In this document: piece after piece, positions 23,235 to 37,300 of the stretch
Position numbering within the stretch: position 1 is the first letter of the stretch
Layout: each line of letters begins with the position of its first letter
Program-made: the position numbers and the translations under genes
The notes under the pieces: model-generated
Databases searched by the model: none
The model's input: the letters and a program-made list of their open reading frames with translations, nothing else
Told to the model about the DNA's origin: nothing
Origin: Epinephelus fuscoguttatus
Lineage: Eukaryota; Chordata; Actinopteri; Perciformes; Serranidae
Assembly: GCF_011397635.1 (NCBI RefSeq)
Contig: NC_064771.1
Span: 16,245,379-16,309,378, forward strand
Reading direction: 5' to 3'
Length of the DNA stretch: 64,000 nt

Positions 23235-26200
23235 ATGTCTGCCCAAGCTCAAATGAGAGCTTTGCTCGACCAGCTAATGGGAACAGCGAGGGATGGTGAG
23301 TTGCCGTAGCATGCTAGCTGAGCTAGCTAGCTAGCCAAGATGGAGCCACTGCTGCGGCTGGCTTGTGTTGGTGTGTGATGGACAGACCTGCATGAATGGA
23401 TGTATTACTGCAGAGGGCTGTGTAAAATACAGTAACGTTACATTCAAGTAGATTTTACGGATTAACGTTAGGATTTAATGTTTGTATCCATTTGGTTAAA
23501 TGTAATTTAAATTGTAACGTTTCTAGTTTCGCCTTTACCACTTTTAGCGTTTACTAAATTCCTAGCTGGTGGCTAACTTAGCTAACGCTAGCATGCTACC
23601 GGGCATTAAACGACATACTAACGTTACAGTATATAAATCCCTGGCATTAATCCAGTGCTAACGCTAAGCTGTCAGTGGATAACGTTAACGCCATTGTGCT
23701 TCTATGGTAATAGTTATAGTTGATAAATTTTAAAGGGCGTGGGGCACATTAGGCCTACCAGCTGTTGCTGAGTTAACCGTGTTGCTAACGTCAGGATGTG
23801 AGAAGTGCCTGCTGTATATGCATTAAAACCTCAATAGTTCAACGCCACTAGTGTTTAAAGAAGCACTAAAATACTTGAGTAGTAGTAAAGGTCCTATGTT
23901 TATAATCTTACTTAATTAAAGTATTATTAGGACAATGTGTTTACAGTTTCAGAAATTAAAAAACACTTAATTATGCAGTACAATGACCCCTGTCAGTGTT
24001 GTTTTACATTTTTTTGTAATGTTACTTGCTATTATTATCAGTGCATCAATGAGTGAGCAGTATTTTAATGTAACTGGTGTAAGGAGGGATTCATTTTAAC
24101 TACTATATATACTGTTGGGTAGTTTATTTCAGAAATGTGTGTCACATCCTCGATTTTAAGTTGATCATATTGTTTTGTCTTAATCTTAGATCTTAATAAA
24201 CTAAATAAGTGTAGCTGTCAGATAAATGTAGAGAGTAAGGTTGCAATGGTATGAGATTTTCAAGGTGTAACAACCTTGTCAAAAAACATTGCAGTTTTAC
24301 AGTATCATGGTGTATGGTGTTATTACTATTATAAGCAGTTACAATGACCCTTAAAGGAATGAAAACAGAATGTTTTCTTTGGGTGAAGAAATGCTTTATT
24401 ATGATCAGAACTTGAAACCATTTTAATGAAAGTAAGCTTGCCTCTGAAATTCAGTAGAATTTCAAAGTTGCATAAACTGGAAACATTCAAATGAGGTGAA
24501 AGGAATTTCAAGTTTGTATTTGGTTTTACTAAGCCATTGTATTTAAATAAAGATCATAAGTTGGTCTTATTTGGCTGCTTCACAGTCTGCATTAACAAGA
24601 ACAAGCTGTGTACATGTACTACTGCTTGGTATTTAAATTAATAATTAATTTTAAGTGATGCGTATGTGTTAAGTGTTAGCATGTTAAGTACATTTGATAA
24701 ACACAAATCTGCTTGATAAAAAAGATATATTATCCTGCTAATGTAACTATTATTACTGCTGTCTTTATGGACACTTTGACGTGCTGAAATACAATTTTAG
24801 TAGCTGCTTCCAGCCATTTGGATACAAACATTAAAAGGTAGCTCAGCTGTCAAGTCTGATTTTCATGGGCAGAAATGACAACTTATTACCCCCTGTCATT
24901 TTATAAATCAGAGGTTCACTCTGACAGTTGATTGAATGGAGCTACAGCTTATCTTTTAACAAGTTGATGATTCGATCTGAGTAGTAGAGTGAACATGTGT
25001 TGTGAGTGTGTGGGTGTATGTGTGATGAGATTGATATCAAATTCTTCCCATACATTTGTTGCATACAAACTGAACAATTGTGGCCCCTTTATTTTATTCA
25101 TTAAGGTTCAGTGTATCTTTGCCAGCCTACAACAATCTGCAAAGGAGTTGCAGAAAAGCCTCATGTTCATCGAGCCGTGAGTCACACATAATTTTTAAAG
25201 CTGTTATGATGAATATCCAAACCATTTGTTTGCCTTCCGGAAGCTATTGTAGCCTTTTTTTTTTTTAAATCACACAAATGGGTATATCTTCAGTGGCACT
25301 AGAATTACAATTTGGAGTAGTGTTATGCAGCTTGAGCTAAGACGTCTGGTCGCGCAGAATCCAAACGAGCAGTTTTCAATGAGACGTCTGTTTTACAGAA
25401 GGCAATTTTAACAATCATCGAGAAAAGAAAAAAAAACAGCCTTTGCACACCTCATTTACAATCTGACTTGTGTATGACTCCCAACTTCTTACTACAGGTA
25501 TGGGCAAGAAAACTGTTCCCATTTATACTTTTCTACAGCGGGTTTAAAATTCTGCAGCTGAGGTCTTGAAGATGCAGAAGGGTACAGTATGTGGTGCAGA
25601 TCGCAGTGTGTATAAACTAATTTTTTTCCTTGGATTTCTGTTGTATTTTTGTTCTGCATTGTTTTCAATGTTTCATATTTGTAAAAGGCTTGGCTGGAAC
25701 ATTTGTCTGAAATGTTTACAGTTCTTATCACAGTCTTGATAGCAGTCTTTCCTGCATAGTCATATGCATTGAGACATAATGAAAACTTAAGATATCTCTG
25801 CGCAAACTTGTTAATCAAGACAAAAATTATTTTTAGTTATTTATCTGTATTGTGCCCCATTAGCTTAATCTTATAATGCTCCACGTTTACAGAGTGGACA
25901 TTGAGCCTTATCACAAGTTAAACTGAGTTGAGGCTCTAACATCACCATATTTTTTATAGAGGTCTTGGGTAAGGTAAGCACCAAGAATAACAGGAAGGAC
26001 CATATACACGCAGAGCCACATGTAACTTCTTCAATCTTGACACATAAATGGATAATAGACGTAGTCCAGCAGAGGCACAGAATTTATTACTTTGTCAATC
26101 AGAAATAAAACAGTTGGTTTTCACTCATTTATTTGGGCACAAAATGCTTGAATGCAGCTGTAGTGACACATATCTGCCCATTTAATGTTGTACAGTTACA

Positions 26201-29200
26201 GTAATGTATATTTAAGCACTGGATTCTTCGCCCCAAATAACAAATATGTGAGGTCTTTCTCACTGGTTGCTTTTTGGACTGTTTCAGGGGATGAGACGCG
26301 ACAGAGGGTCAAGTTCACTGATGATCGAGTCTGCAAAAGTCATCTTCTAAACTGCTGTCCACATGACATCCTGTCTGGAACTGTAAGTGGCCTAAAAATT
26401 TAGGTCTGACAACACAACATTTTTCCCGTGTCTATTTCAGAAGATATCAGTAAAATGAAAGAAAGAAGGTTGTGTAGTTTGAGTCATGTCTGCTTATGTT
26501 TTGGTGACAGCGTATGGACCTGGGAGAGTGCACGAAGATCCATGACCTGGCACTTCGGGCAGATTATGAAATTGCTTCCAAGGAGAGAGATTTGTTCTTC
26601 GAGCTTGACGTAAGTGATGTCCTGCTATAAATAATACAGTAATGCAATCATAGAATTGTGTAGTAAAACACAGATTAACTGTTGCTGGGTGAGTGGGCGG
26701 CTGGCTCTGAAGACGCTGTTATTTACTGTACTTGCTGTTGCTTTTAGTATTACAGTCGAGGAATAAACAGCCAGCGACTGCAGTTTGAGCTCACATCATG
26801 TAGCACGACCACAATAACTGCACTGTTTTTAAATCCAATTCAAATGGTTATATTAGCTAATTTGGCTATTTTTAAAACCCTCTCTTGTTTTTGACATGTG
26901 CACTGTAAAAATGGTATGTGGTTGATATGATTTGGAGCAGCAGATGTAAACAATGTAAATGCAGAGTTGACTGTAAAGTACAGCGACTCAAGTACGCCAT
27001 TTTTGGAACCAGTTGATGTCACTCTGACTGAAGGGATTATTGACAATCAGCATAGCCCTACTGAAGGTTACCTGTGGGCCTTTGTATACAAAGCTATCAA
27101 GTTACATATATTAGTCTGTTTTTCTGTAAACACATTTTCTCACTCCCAAAGGCTGTGGATCACCTGGAGACATTTATTGCTGACTGTGACCGGAGGACAG
27201 AACTAGCCAAGAAGCGTCTGGCTGAGACCCAAGAGGAGATCAGTGCTGAAGTGGCAGCAAAGGTGACAAAATATTTGTTAACCCGGACATTGTCTGCGTT
27301 TACATGCACACTAATATTCCACATAAGATTTTTTTTTGTGGGTCATGTAAACACCATATTCGTTTTTAACGATTAAGACGCAGGATGTGATGGTATTATT
27401 TGGGCTTTACGGTCATTTTCTGGGCATGTATACAACGCATTTGGAACATACATCTCAGTTGGGGTTTTTACTGTAGTGTGCGACACTCATCCTCTTGCCT
27501 GTTTCTGGTCAACTCTAAATGTTGTACACAAACCAACAGTTTGCAAGGCTGGAGTAAAGATGCTGGCCCAAAAGAAATGTCCACATTTCTGGTTGGAAAG
27601 AGACCTCTAAATATTATGAAAAACATGGATATCAGTACATTTTCAGATCTGTGCAAATATTGCAACACTGACCTCTTAAGAAGGTGGTTGAAAGAATTAA
27701 AGATGGAGGCTTTGTTCATGCGGTTGAACAGGTCTGCCAGCGTTGGAAAACGCTGAAAAAATCCTACTTTGACACAAAGAAGTAAAATGGTACAAGCGGC
27801 TCCAGCCCTTCCTCTCAACCAAATTTTGATGTGACAAAAACAGCAATGTTAGGATGGCTGTATGTAAATGGGAATATTAGTGGAATATGCTTTTAGCTAC
27901 AGCTTATTAGGAATGTTGTCTCATTTAGAATAATGCAAAACACAAATTATTTTGTGCATGTAAACGTAGTCATTGTGATACCAGTGTATGACATTCACAC
28001 TTGTGACCCACAGGAGTCTTTCACTCTCTTGTGTGTGTTGTCTGCTATAACGGTGTGTTTTTGGGATAGACACATCGGTTATAAATAGTCTTGTTTGTGC
28101 TGTGCTGCAGGCGGAGAAGGTTCATGAGCTGAATGAGGAAATAGGAAAGCTCCTGGCCAAGGCTGAGCAGCTTGGAGCAGAGGGCAATGTCGATGAGGCC
28201 CAGAAGGTTCTGCAGGAAGTGGAGAAGGTCCGCACTAGGAAGAAGGATGCAGAGGTGAGGAAGGAGTAATTGGGAGGTACTTTCAGCTCGGGATGATGTG
28301 GAGCTCTTCCTTATATTTATAACTCCATTTCATCCTTAAATGCATCCTTATTTTACTTTTTAATCTCTTCTCAGGAAGAGTACAGAAACTCCATGCCAGC
28401 CTCCAGCTTCCAGCAGCAGAAGCTTCGGGTATGCGAGGTTTGCTCCGCTTACCTGGGTCTCCATGACAATGACCGTCGTTTGGCCGACCATTTTGGTGGG
28501 AAGCTTCACCTGGGCTTCATCCAGATCAGAGAGAAACTGGACCAACTAAAGGTTTGTGCCAGACTGTCCCACCATAAACCCATTGCTACAAAAATCCCTA
28601 AATGAATTACAAGTATTTCTAATAATGAGTTACTTGGGGTGGACATAGGTCCAGACAAAATGCAACAAAAAAATAATAAAAAAAAAAAATCATATTGCCA
28701 TTGTTTTTAACAGACATTAGAATATGAGTCATGATTTTAGTGAAAATGTTTTTTATTTGCATTTCATTGTTGATGTTCCCTTCCATCTGGAATATGATAT
28801 GTAAGCCCAGACATCTCTATAATATCACAGTGCTTCATTTATAATGGTTTCCACCTCTAACTGCTACTTCGTTTTTATTTTGATCAGAAAACTGTGGTCG
28901 ACAAGCAGGAGAAAAGAAACCAGGAGCGCTTGAAGAGACGAGAAGAGAGGGAGAAAGAGGAAAGGATGAAGAAGAGGTGAGCGCAGACATTTGAAATCCT
29001 CCTGACACACATGGAAGCTCATGTTTTGGATGAAGTGTTTGTGCAACCGTTCAAACTTCAAATTGTTTTGTATCTGCTTATTCCACAGGACCAGATCACG
29101 GAGCAGAGAGCATAGAAGGTAAGAAAGTTGGTCCGTCTGTCCTCATTTGGAGTCAGTCAGTTGTTCTGATTAAAGACACTGCCTCAGGTAAATTATAACT

Positions 29201-29790
29201 GAAGTGTTGTGTGTCATTTCTTATTAGATCCCGTTCTCGTGACCGCAGAAGGAGGCGCTCGCGCTCCACATCTCGAGACAGGCGCCGCACGCGCTCGCGC
29301 TCCAGGGAGAGGAGGAGGAGGCATCGCAGCCGATCCCGCTCTCGCAGCCGAGGACACCGTCACAGCCACGAGCAGAGCTCCAGACACAAGTAAGTACACA
29401 GCGAAGTGAACACAGTTCACACCAAGCCCCCGCAGAGTGTGACTTCCAAGAAATGGTTCCAACATGTTTGTCACAAGATGCTCCTCTGTTGTTTTTAAAG
29501 AGACATGGTGTTGCCTCAGCTAACAAACTGATGTTTCACATTTGAGTGTTTTAATGTTTTCAGCAGATAAGTAGGGTGTTGCTCTTATGTGGTCATAACT
29601 GTTGAATAAACGTGTCACTTTGTACACTCTCGTTCTTCACTGATTATCTCGCACTGTCTCGTCCCCTAGGTCGTCCAGGGACCGAGAGCGCTCATCCAGA
29701 GACAGGTCACGAGAGCGAGACAGGAGGGACGGCGTCAACGGCAGGTCCGACTCCCGCCGGGCAGACGACAGGGACATGGGGGACCTCTGA
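23235..29790 (+). CDS. luc7l: LUC7-like U1 snRNP-associated splicing factor (LUC7L)
   Basis: Ten coding exons: 23235-23295, 26288-26382, 26511-26609, 27152-27262, 28111-28254, 28375-28551, 28888-28976, 29089-29118, 29228-29389 and 29670-29790. They total 1,089 bases, 362 residues, with all phases consistent. It is the vertebrate relative of yeast Luc7, a nuclear U1 snRNP-associated protein that influences 5' splice-site choice. The N-terminus MSAQAQMRALLDQLMG is diagnostic. A first CCCH zinc finger uses C36, C44, C59 and H63. A long helical coiled-coil region spans about 88-170. A second C2H2 finger uses C190, C193, H209 and H215. From about residue 250 the protein is an Arg/Ser/Glu-rich RS tail ending in DRDMGDL. 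No break or odd residue was seen. It is head-to-head with fam234a and tail-to-tail with the EPS8-like gene. Confidence 0.98.
24236..24360. repeat. MITE end in luc7l intron 1
   Basis: AAGGTTGCAATGGTATGAGATTTTCA followed by CAACCTTGTCAAAAAAC resembles, allowing changes, the reverse complement of the right end of the repeat at 57,888-58,222 (ATGAGATTTTCATGGTTTGATAACCGTCTC). It is a small fragment of the same dispersed family. The rest of the 3 kb intron shows AT-rich sequence and no gene. Confidence 0.45.
27297..27972 (+). mobile_element. Degraded PIF/Harbinger-like DNA transposon in luc7l intron 4
   Basis: The left end GCGTTTACATGCAC and the right end GTGCATGTAAACG form a perfect inverted match at their cores, 675 bases apart. 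Inside, a short plus-strand frame at about 27,684-27,785 reads VVERIKDGGFVHAVEQVCQR then WKTLKKSYFDTKK and a stop. The spaced tryptophan and basic helix resemble the MYB/SANT-like (trihelix) DNA-binding protein carried by Harbinger elements. The rest of that protein is not in one frame and no transposase is present, so this is an internally deleted, inactive copy. Confidence 0.65.
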
Positions 29791-30680
29791 AGACCAAACT
29801 CCATCCATCACGACACACGACCTCCTCCTGTCTCTCTCACCCGTCTGTCCATTTATAATAACCGTAACGTCACACACAGCCCTCGCCTTGACCCCTTCGT
29901 TCTCCCGCCTGCCTCCTTTCTTTGCTTTGACAGTTACCGCAGCCGACCCAGAGTGTACACATACCTGAAATATTGTATGGGTAAAATATTCTAGCATCCA
30001 GATATATATCGAAGATTGCATTTGGATGGGGGGATTAGTTATTGATCAGTAGTGGAGTGTGTTGTAATACCCACATCTGTGATTTGGTGGCTGTCTGTAT
30101 CCACATCTAACGTCTTGTTACCCTGTGAGCAAACAGACGGACGGTCTGCTGGACTGAAGCATAACTGATCCATTATTCTTTTATTATTAACTGATGGTCT
30201 TTTGATACAGAATCTGTCTGAATATCTTATATATCTGAGTATGTTTCTGGCCTACTGATTGTTGTGGTCTGAAAAACCTTGTCCCATCAACAAGTTTTCT
30301 TTTCCGTCAAATTTCACCAGCTCCTGGTAAACTGCGGGAGTCGTAGACGCTCCAGTTCGAGTGCAGTTCATGAATGTCTGTCCACGTTCTTATTTTGTCC
30401 AGTACTTAGTTTGCTAAAGCCCAGGTAAAGTTTTAGGAACCCAATTCAAAACCAAGAGGTTTTAAAGTTGCGAGTATAAGAATCGACCATCGTCCACTTT
30501 TTTATTTTAGATAATCAAGTTTTATTTTCTGCTGCCGGAAGTGAAGGGAATCCGTTTGAGAGTTTGGCCCGTGTGAGTTTATGCTTGTTTTGAGCTGTAT
30601 TGGTGGCAAATCTTTGTTTTTTTTATTTGTTTCCACCTTGATTTCTTTTATTTAAAATAAATGGTAACTTCAAAGTTTGT
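29791..30680 (+). other. luc7l 3' UTR and poly(A) signal
   Basis: The stretch after the luc7l stop shows no coding sequence. An AATAAA at 30656-30661 is the likely poly(A) signal. The convergent EPS8-like gene has an AATAAA on the opposite strand at 30920-30925, so the two 3' ends are about 250 bases apart. Confidence 0.6.
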
Positions 30681-31319
30681 GTCGGCATATGAAGCACCAG
30701 GTTCATAAATGATACATTGGAAATTTAAAGCTATGACTGGATATTAACTTTATTTTGGCCCATTTTGGACAAATTCCTCCTGAATAGATTTATAATTGCA
30801 AACAGATTTTAATGGATGCATTGCTTTACCTAATGTGTGAAGTCATATCTGTTTATGTTCTGCTGGAAATCTTTCTTTCACGTCTCGATTAAAAAAAACA
30901 ACATCCCACCATTTTAATTTTTATTGTCTGCCAAGGTCTTGTCATTGTCAAGGCATGTTAATAATTATTCGACAAGTGTTCTACAAACAAAGATAAATAC
31001 ATTTTAAGTTAGTCATTACCTACTAAGTAGAGATGAGACCAGAAAACTATTCACATTAAAATCAACAACATACACTTTAAAATATTTCATCAGCACAGCG
31101 GCTGCTTTAAATATCTGGTTCGCTTTGGTTTTAAGACAAGGTCATTATAGCACAATAGTCCTCACAGACAATGTTAGATGGTCAAGCCGCTGTTGCATGT
31201 TTGTTTACTGGTGAACAGAATTAATAATTCAGCAGTTCACTCTCATGTGACAACACGACCAGAAGAACACAATCCTTCATCTGAACCTCTTTCATGATGT
31301 CGACACCCGCTGCTGCTGC

Positions 31320-34300
31320 TCACAATGTGCTGCTCTCCAGTTTCAGATCCACCTTCTGTTTCTGTTTCTCCATGACGGCCTCCAACTCCGTGGCCCGTCT
31401 GGTATCCTGCAGAAGCAAAAAATAAGGGCAGATGAAAATAAAGGGACATTTTTTTTTTTATTTATTTATTTTTTTTAAACAAATGCTGTGAGGTAATCAG
31501 AGAAATTAAATATCATTTAAGTGGTGGTAAAAGGATAGACTCTTCCAACCTTAACAACATCAAGATTTTAAATGGGTCCAATTGTATTCACTGTTGGATT
31601 GTTTGTTAATGTGGCGGCTAACCAAGTAGACTATTAATAGTTTCCTTGATAGCTGACAGGAAGTAAACAGGGACCAAAGCTGTTGCCTTAGCAACAGAGT
31701 AGTAATGAAGCAATCTGTATATTTCAGCATGTGATATTTGTACAGGTTTAAAATGCTCTCAGCACAAGAGTTAAAAACGTGTTTTGATGTGGCCTTCAAG
31801 GCTGAACACAGACCTCAGTGAACACTTCTATTAATAACACAGCTAGAGAGCAGATACATAATTTAACATATGCAGGTTTTAAAGAAATTCATTCGAGTAC
31901 TGTGCTTAAAAACACTAAGGTACTTGTACTTGAGTATTTCTATTTTCTTGAACTTCATACTCTAACATCTACTTGACAGCGTCAGTAACAAGTTACTTTT
32001 CGTACTCAATTTAACAATACAAAAAATAATAGTAATAAATGATGGTATATCATTTAGGCTTTATTGGTTCCCAGGAGAAAATATGAAGTGTATTTAAATA
32101 AATTAAAATGATCTCCACGTGTACTAGCTGCAACATTACAGTGATTAAGGCATCAATGCATCTATAACTATGGCCTAATATTGTATTTTATTCTGAAATG
32201 GGCCATACTGCATAATGAGTTTTTTACTTTTGGTCCTCAAAATAAATTTTGATGCTAAAACTTTTGTTCTTTTGCTTATGTAACATTTTCAATACTTGTA
32301 ACAGAGTATTTCTACAGTGTTGTATTGTTACTTGTACACAAGTTAAAGATCTGAGTACTTCCTCCAACACTGCATGACAGAATAAACAGACTCAGTAGCA
32401 TTTTCATGCTCACAGAATAATACTGTATAATCATTCCATGTTAGTGACTGTAGGTAAATTACATCTTTGGTAACCAGTAAATGATGCTGCGGTTTGTTTC
32501 CCCAGGCTCCAGGGTGCATTTACAGAAAAATTTAACATGAACGTAGAGTCAGTTTTCACACAGTTCATTTTCCAACCACCTGATTCTGGTTGACATATCT
32601 AAAAACTGTAATTACTGCATTTTTCTGCCAACAAGACTGGATATATTTGACTGTGAGTGTTACCATCTTCAAATGATGTGCCTAACTTGCTGTGGCAATT
32701 TATGCAAAAAATTAAGCATCAATTTTGCAACCTGAAAATGTCATTTGCTTTCAAAAATTCAAATGAGTTTTGTGCTCACTCAAAAATTTTGTCATTGATT
32801 AAAACAGGGAAATAAGGTCCTACTTTAAAGCAGCCGTATTGTACTGTATTTACCTCCAGCAGTGATTTCTGCACAGTGAGCTGGCTGTACACTCTGGCGC
32901 CCTCGTCTGGAATCACAGCTTGTAGCTCGTCCTTGGTAAGGGAGAAGAGCTGGGCGCCTGTCAGCACTCCCAAACATGACACCGTTCTGCGGGACAGAAA
33001 AATACAAATGACTCCACAGTCATTATCTAAAAAATTCAAACTCTTGTCAAACTTTGCATTATAAAGATATATATCCAGGCTTAAGTTTATAAATCTAAAT
33101 TGATACAGGAAATCATCTGTACAGTGTAGTTAATTACTCCTATCTTTAAGCTGTTTTTCTCTGTTTTAAGAACGAGGTGAGCTAGTCTGTGTTCAGTAGT
33201 TGAGACGTCACTCACGGCTCACTGAAGCCTTTCCCTCTGAGCCAGTTGGCCACCTCGTCTGGAGGAGAGTGGTAGTTCAGAGGCACAGAGGTCTCTGAGG
33301 AGCGAGGGATGACCAGAGGTTTGTTCAGGTTCGCCTTTCCATTGGTCAGCCTCTGGAGCAGCTCGTCATTTATCAGCATGACTGAGAAGATAAAAAGTGA
33401 CATCATTGAGCACATAATGTTTTGTAGCTTTTTGGCGTACTTGACATTTGTTTATTAATATGTCTTTGTGCTCTCAAAGTGGAACACCACCTTAATTAAG
33501 ATTTCCAATACATTATTTCCATGATCTAATCTGCATGCAATGACAACTACACACACCAGGTCCATTGTGACTTTTCCACTTTGCCGAGTCCCATTTTCGT
33601 CAAAAAAAGTTTCCTCCTAAACAGTGCCAGTGTCCACTCCACACAACAACAACCTACCTCAACAGAGAGTGTTATCCTGAAAACAAGCAGCCATTGCTCC
33701 GAGGTCCTGTTTCTACAAAAACATACACTCTCCCTGCTGTTTCAAAGATTCACGGCCTGTAATCAGTCAACCCTGCTTCCTCATGTTTCACACCCTCTTC
33801 CCACACTTGACTGGGAGCATCTATATTTTATTATATTATAAATGTCTGATGTTCTGTAACTTATCACTATGGCATCGCTGTTCCAAACATCGGACCTACC
33901 ATCTAACAAACAATCACCCCCCACCCATGACAAACACGACAAGCATGTTCTTATTAGGGGATTGTAATCATGCCTAACATGTAACAGTAAGTAAGTGCAT
34001 ATCAGCTGGATTGGTATCTTCATTGTATCAGCTGAAGCAGAAACCAAATTGATAAGAATGTTCTCCACTTTGGCAGCTAACTAGATATGACCTGGAGGTA
34101 TGACATCATTTGGAACAAAGGATTTAGTTTCCGCAGGTGGAAATCAAGCAGCCAGGAACAGCAAAGACAATTTTACATAGCCACAAAATGTAGGATTACA
34201 ACATCTGGGTCCGACACGTGATGCTACTGGGGCCAAAAAGACTTTTTCACATTGACTTTCATTCTGTAAATCAGTGGATGCATTTCTTTGAGTGTCACAA

Positions 34301-37300
34301 CCTCTGTGAAATGTCTAATAACATTTAGAAAGTCTAGAAGAGCTGCACAGTTCTATCATTTTATTCCCATTCAAGATAGTGGAGCACAAAACCGGAAGTT
34401 AGCCGCTCAGCCGGAGGAGGTTTGCTACACCAGTGCACCTCCTCTATGGGCCCCATGGTGCAGAAGATCTGGGTAATTTCCCACAAGGGAAATCTATCTT
34501 TTTCCTCAAGCACCACTGAGCATGAGGGCCCCGCCTTCAGCAGTGTATCCAGTTCTCTTTATACATCTATGGCGGACATCCACTGAAATCAAGGGCCACA
34601 AAGGTGTGCGAGCACTCATAAGAACCCACAGAATCATTTTCTTTAAAAATACATTTTCATGCAAATTTTTTGATACGAAACTCTGTACTTGGTGTGAAAT
34701 GTGAAACTTGTAATGTCATAGGGAATTAAGTTTAAAGCTGCTCCATTGACAATGAATGGGAGCCTGATTTGGGGGGAACACATAATTTTTGTTGTCTTTT
34801 TATACCCAAATGAGTTTCATCCTGTTGTAGTGTTCTCAACTCTGAAACAGAAAATGTACCCATATACTCAGAGCATTCCCCTGGGTGCTCTCTGTGTCCT
34901 CTAGAACATCTCTCCCAATTCACTGTCCGTGGAACAGCTCCAGATTTGATACCCTATCACATCATAATTTGGGTTTTGAGACTGTTCATGTTTACTTCTA
35001 TTTTTGGACTGTCTTACACCATAGAAATGACATGTATGAATTTTGAAAAAGGGTGTACTTGCCCTTTAATCTCTGACTCACCCACACACACTCACAGTAT
35101 CTGTCTCAGAGACAGCCCGGGACATTATGGCACCCTATGTTCAAACCATCTTATCACAACATTTTTGTGACACACCCACACCTCCTACACGAGCACATAC
35201 AGCATCGTACCTTTAGTATCTGGGTCCTCTGCAGAAGGTACATGTTGGCTGTATGGCGGTAAGCTGCGTGGGCGCTGAGGGGAGTGGGTTGTGGCCTGAG
35301 GTGGAGTAGGAGGAGTGGGTGCGACTGCAGAGAAAGGGCGCTGAGAGGAGTGGAGGGGAGGAGGAACTGGAACCTGCAGGGATGAGAGGCGGAGAGAGAA
35401 AAATTAAAGTGGAATTCACTCAGGTGTGTACAGGTGAGAGCATACCTCTGTGTGTGATATGTGTTTGTGTCTTACACGAGGAGATGGACTTGTGACGGGG
35501 CTGTCTATGTGAGTCATGGAGTCCAGGATATTGAAGGGAACAAAGCCAATCTGGTTGTAGCGGTTGCGACACTTCCACCAACGCTTGGACGACTCAATCA
35601 CCTGTCAGATGGAGGAGTTGCTGTCAGTCAGAGTACTGTTGGTTGTATCAAGCTTCATGATGGGTCCCTGAACGCATCATGAACATGTCTTATTATGCCA
35701 CATTTCATTACCTCTAGTGTCTCCCCGCGCTGCACTGACAGCTCACTGCTGTTCCTGGCTATGAAGTCATAAGTGCAGCTGTAGAGTCTCTCAGACTGTG
35801 GTGGGGGTGTGCTGCCGTCTCTGAGAGGGAAGCAGACACTGTTAGCATACGGTCAGGGGGGAAAGTGTCAGAGCTGATTGATTGATTTCTTAAAGATGAC
35901 CTACGTTTCATCACTGACATGGATGTCTTGAGGACCAGCTGGCTGTTGCTGCTGTGGGTGAAACCAGATGGACACTCGTGAGTACACAGCAGGCACACAG
36001 ACAGGTAAAGGGTCATCATACAGAGGGATGGGTCAGGGGTGATTGAAAAAATAAAAGACTCATACACACAGCTTGTGCAGTATGAGCTGTATTTTTGATT
36101 TTTGGGTGAGCTGTCCCTTTAATAATCACAACTATGCCAGAAATTGTTGACAGCACAGGAATACAAGGCCATATTAGTGCAAGCACACTGAATACAGCTT
36201 GTATCTCCTGCGTGACAGAACTGAGGTGAACTGACAGCCCTACAGGGTATCTTGATATTTACGTGTTGTTGTGTGTCTGTTATTATGTTCAACCCCTGTG
36301 TTGTGCCTTTACACACATATTTTGAGCGCTCCTCTCCTCTGACACACAATGGAGGCGAGCGTCTAACCCATACCACGCACAGGTATTCCATACCTCTTGC
36401 TTAACTTGGAGGGCCTCATGTTTGTGCTGTGACTCGACCGGATCCTCCCAAACCTGCCCGTCTGCCCTCAAGGCTTCTGGCTTCCAACCATCCAAGAACA
36501 CAGGTGTGTAGGGTGCTACGGGCCCTCTGAGCTGAGAGCTGAGAGAGTACACAGAGTCACTGCATTAGTCCTTGGTGTACTTGGCTTTTTACTATGATTA
36601 ACGTTTAAAAAAGTTCCATCCAGTTTCTGCAAGTTAATACAATGCTTACTTTTAGGTTTTAAGGCAGCCAACAGGGGTGGCCCTAGACTTTTGGGGGCTC
36701 TGAGAAGGATTTGCTTTGAGGGCCTGCCATCATTGTTACATGTTCACATGGCAATGAACCAACTTGTGTATTGTAAATATTAGTTAAAGCACACACACAA
36801 AATATGACTAAATATATGTCATGTTACCACTGTTAAACTGGCACACCTAGATATTGTTGGTACTGACCGTGGTGTCGTCCAGTTGGGACCCAGAGATGTC
36901 CACAGCTGCCTCTCCTCCTCGCTCAGGTTGTCTTGTAGGAGGGAGACAGCAGAGCTGGTCATAGCGGGGCTGGACACTGAGGCTCCCAGAGCTGGTCCCC
37001 CTGTTGTTCTCACCATCTACACACACACAGACATAACAAAACCAGTGTTCATGCCCCCAGTCTGCAAAAACATCTGATAATGACAGTCTAAAAAATCTAA
37101 AGTCTAAAAAATAAACTATTTCTGCTGATTGCAAGTTTGTACACGTTTCATATAATTTGATCATTTGCAGATGGCTGATACTTTTTTTCTTCTGTGCGGA
37201 CAAAGACACTCATAAAAGCCTAATGGATGCATCCACACACCCAAACAACACATAATGACATACACAGGCCCAGAAATATGAGGCTGTTTCTATTCAGGTG

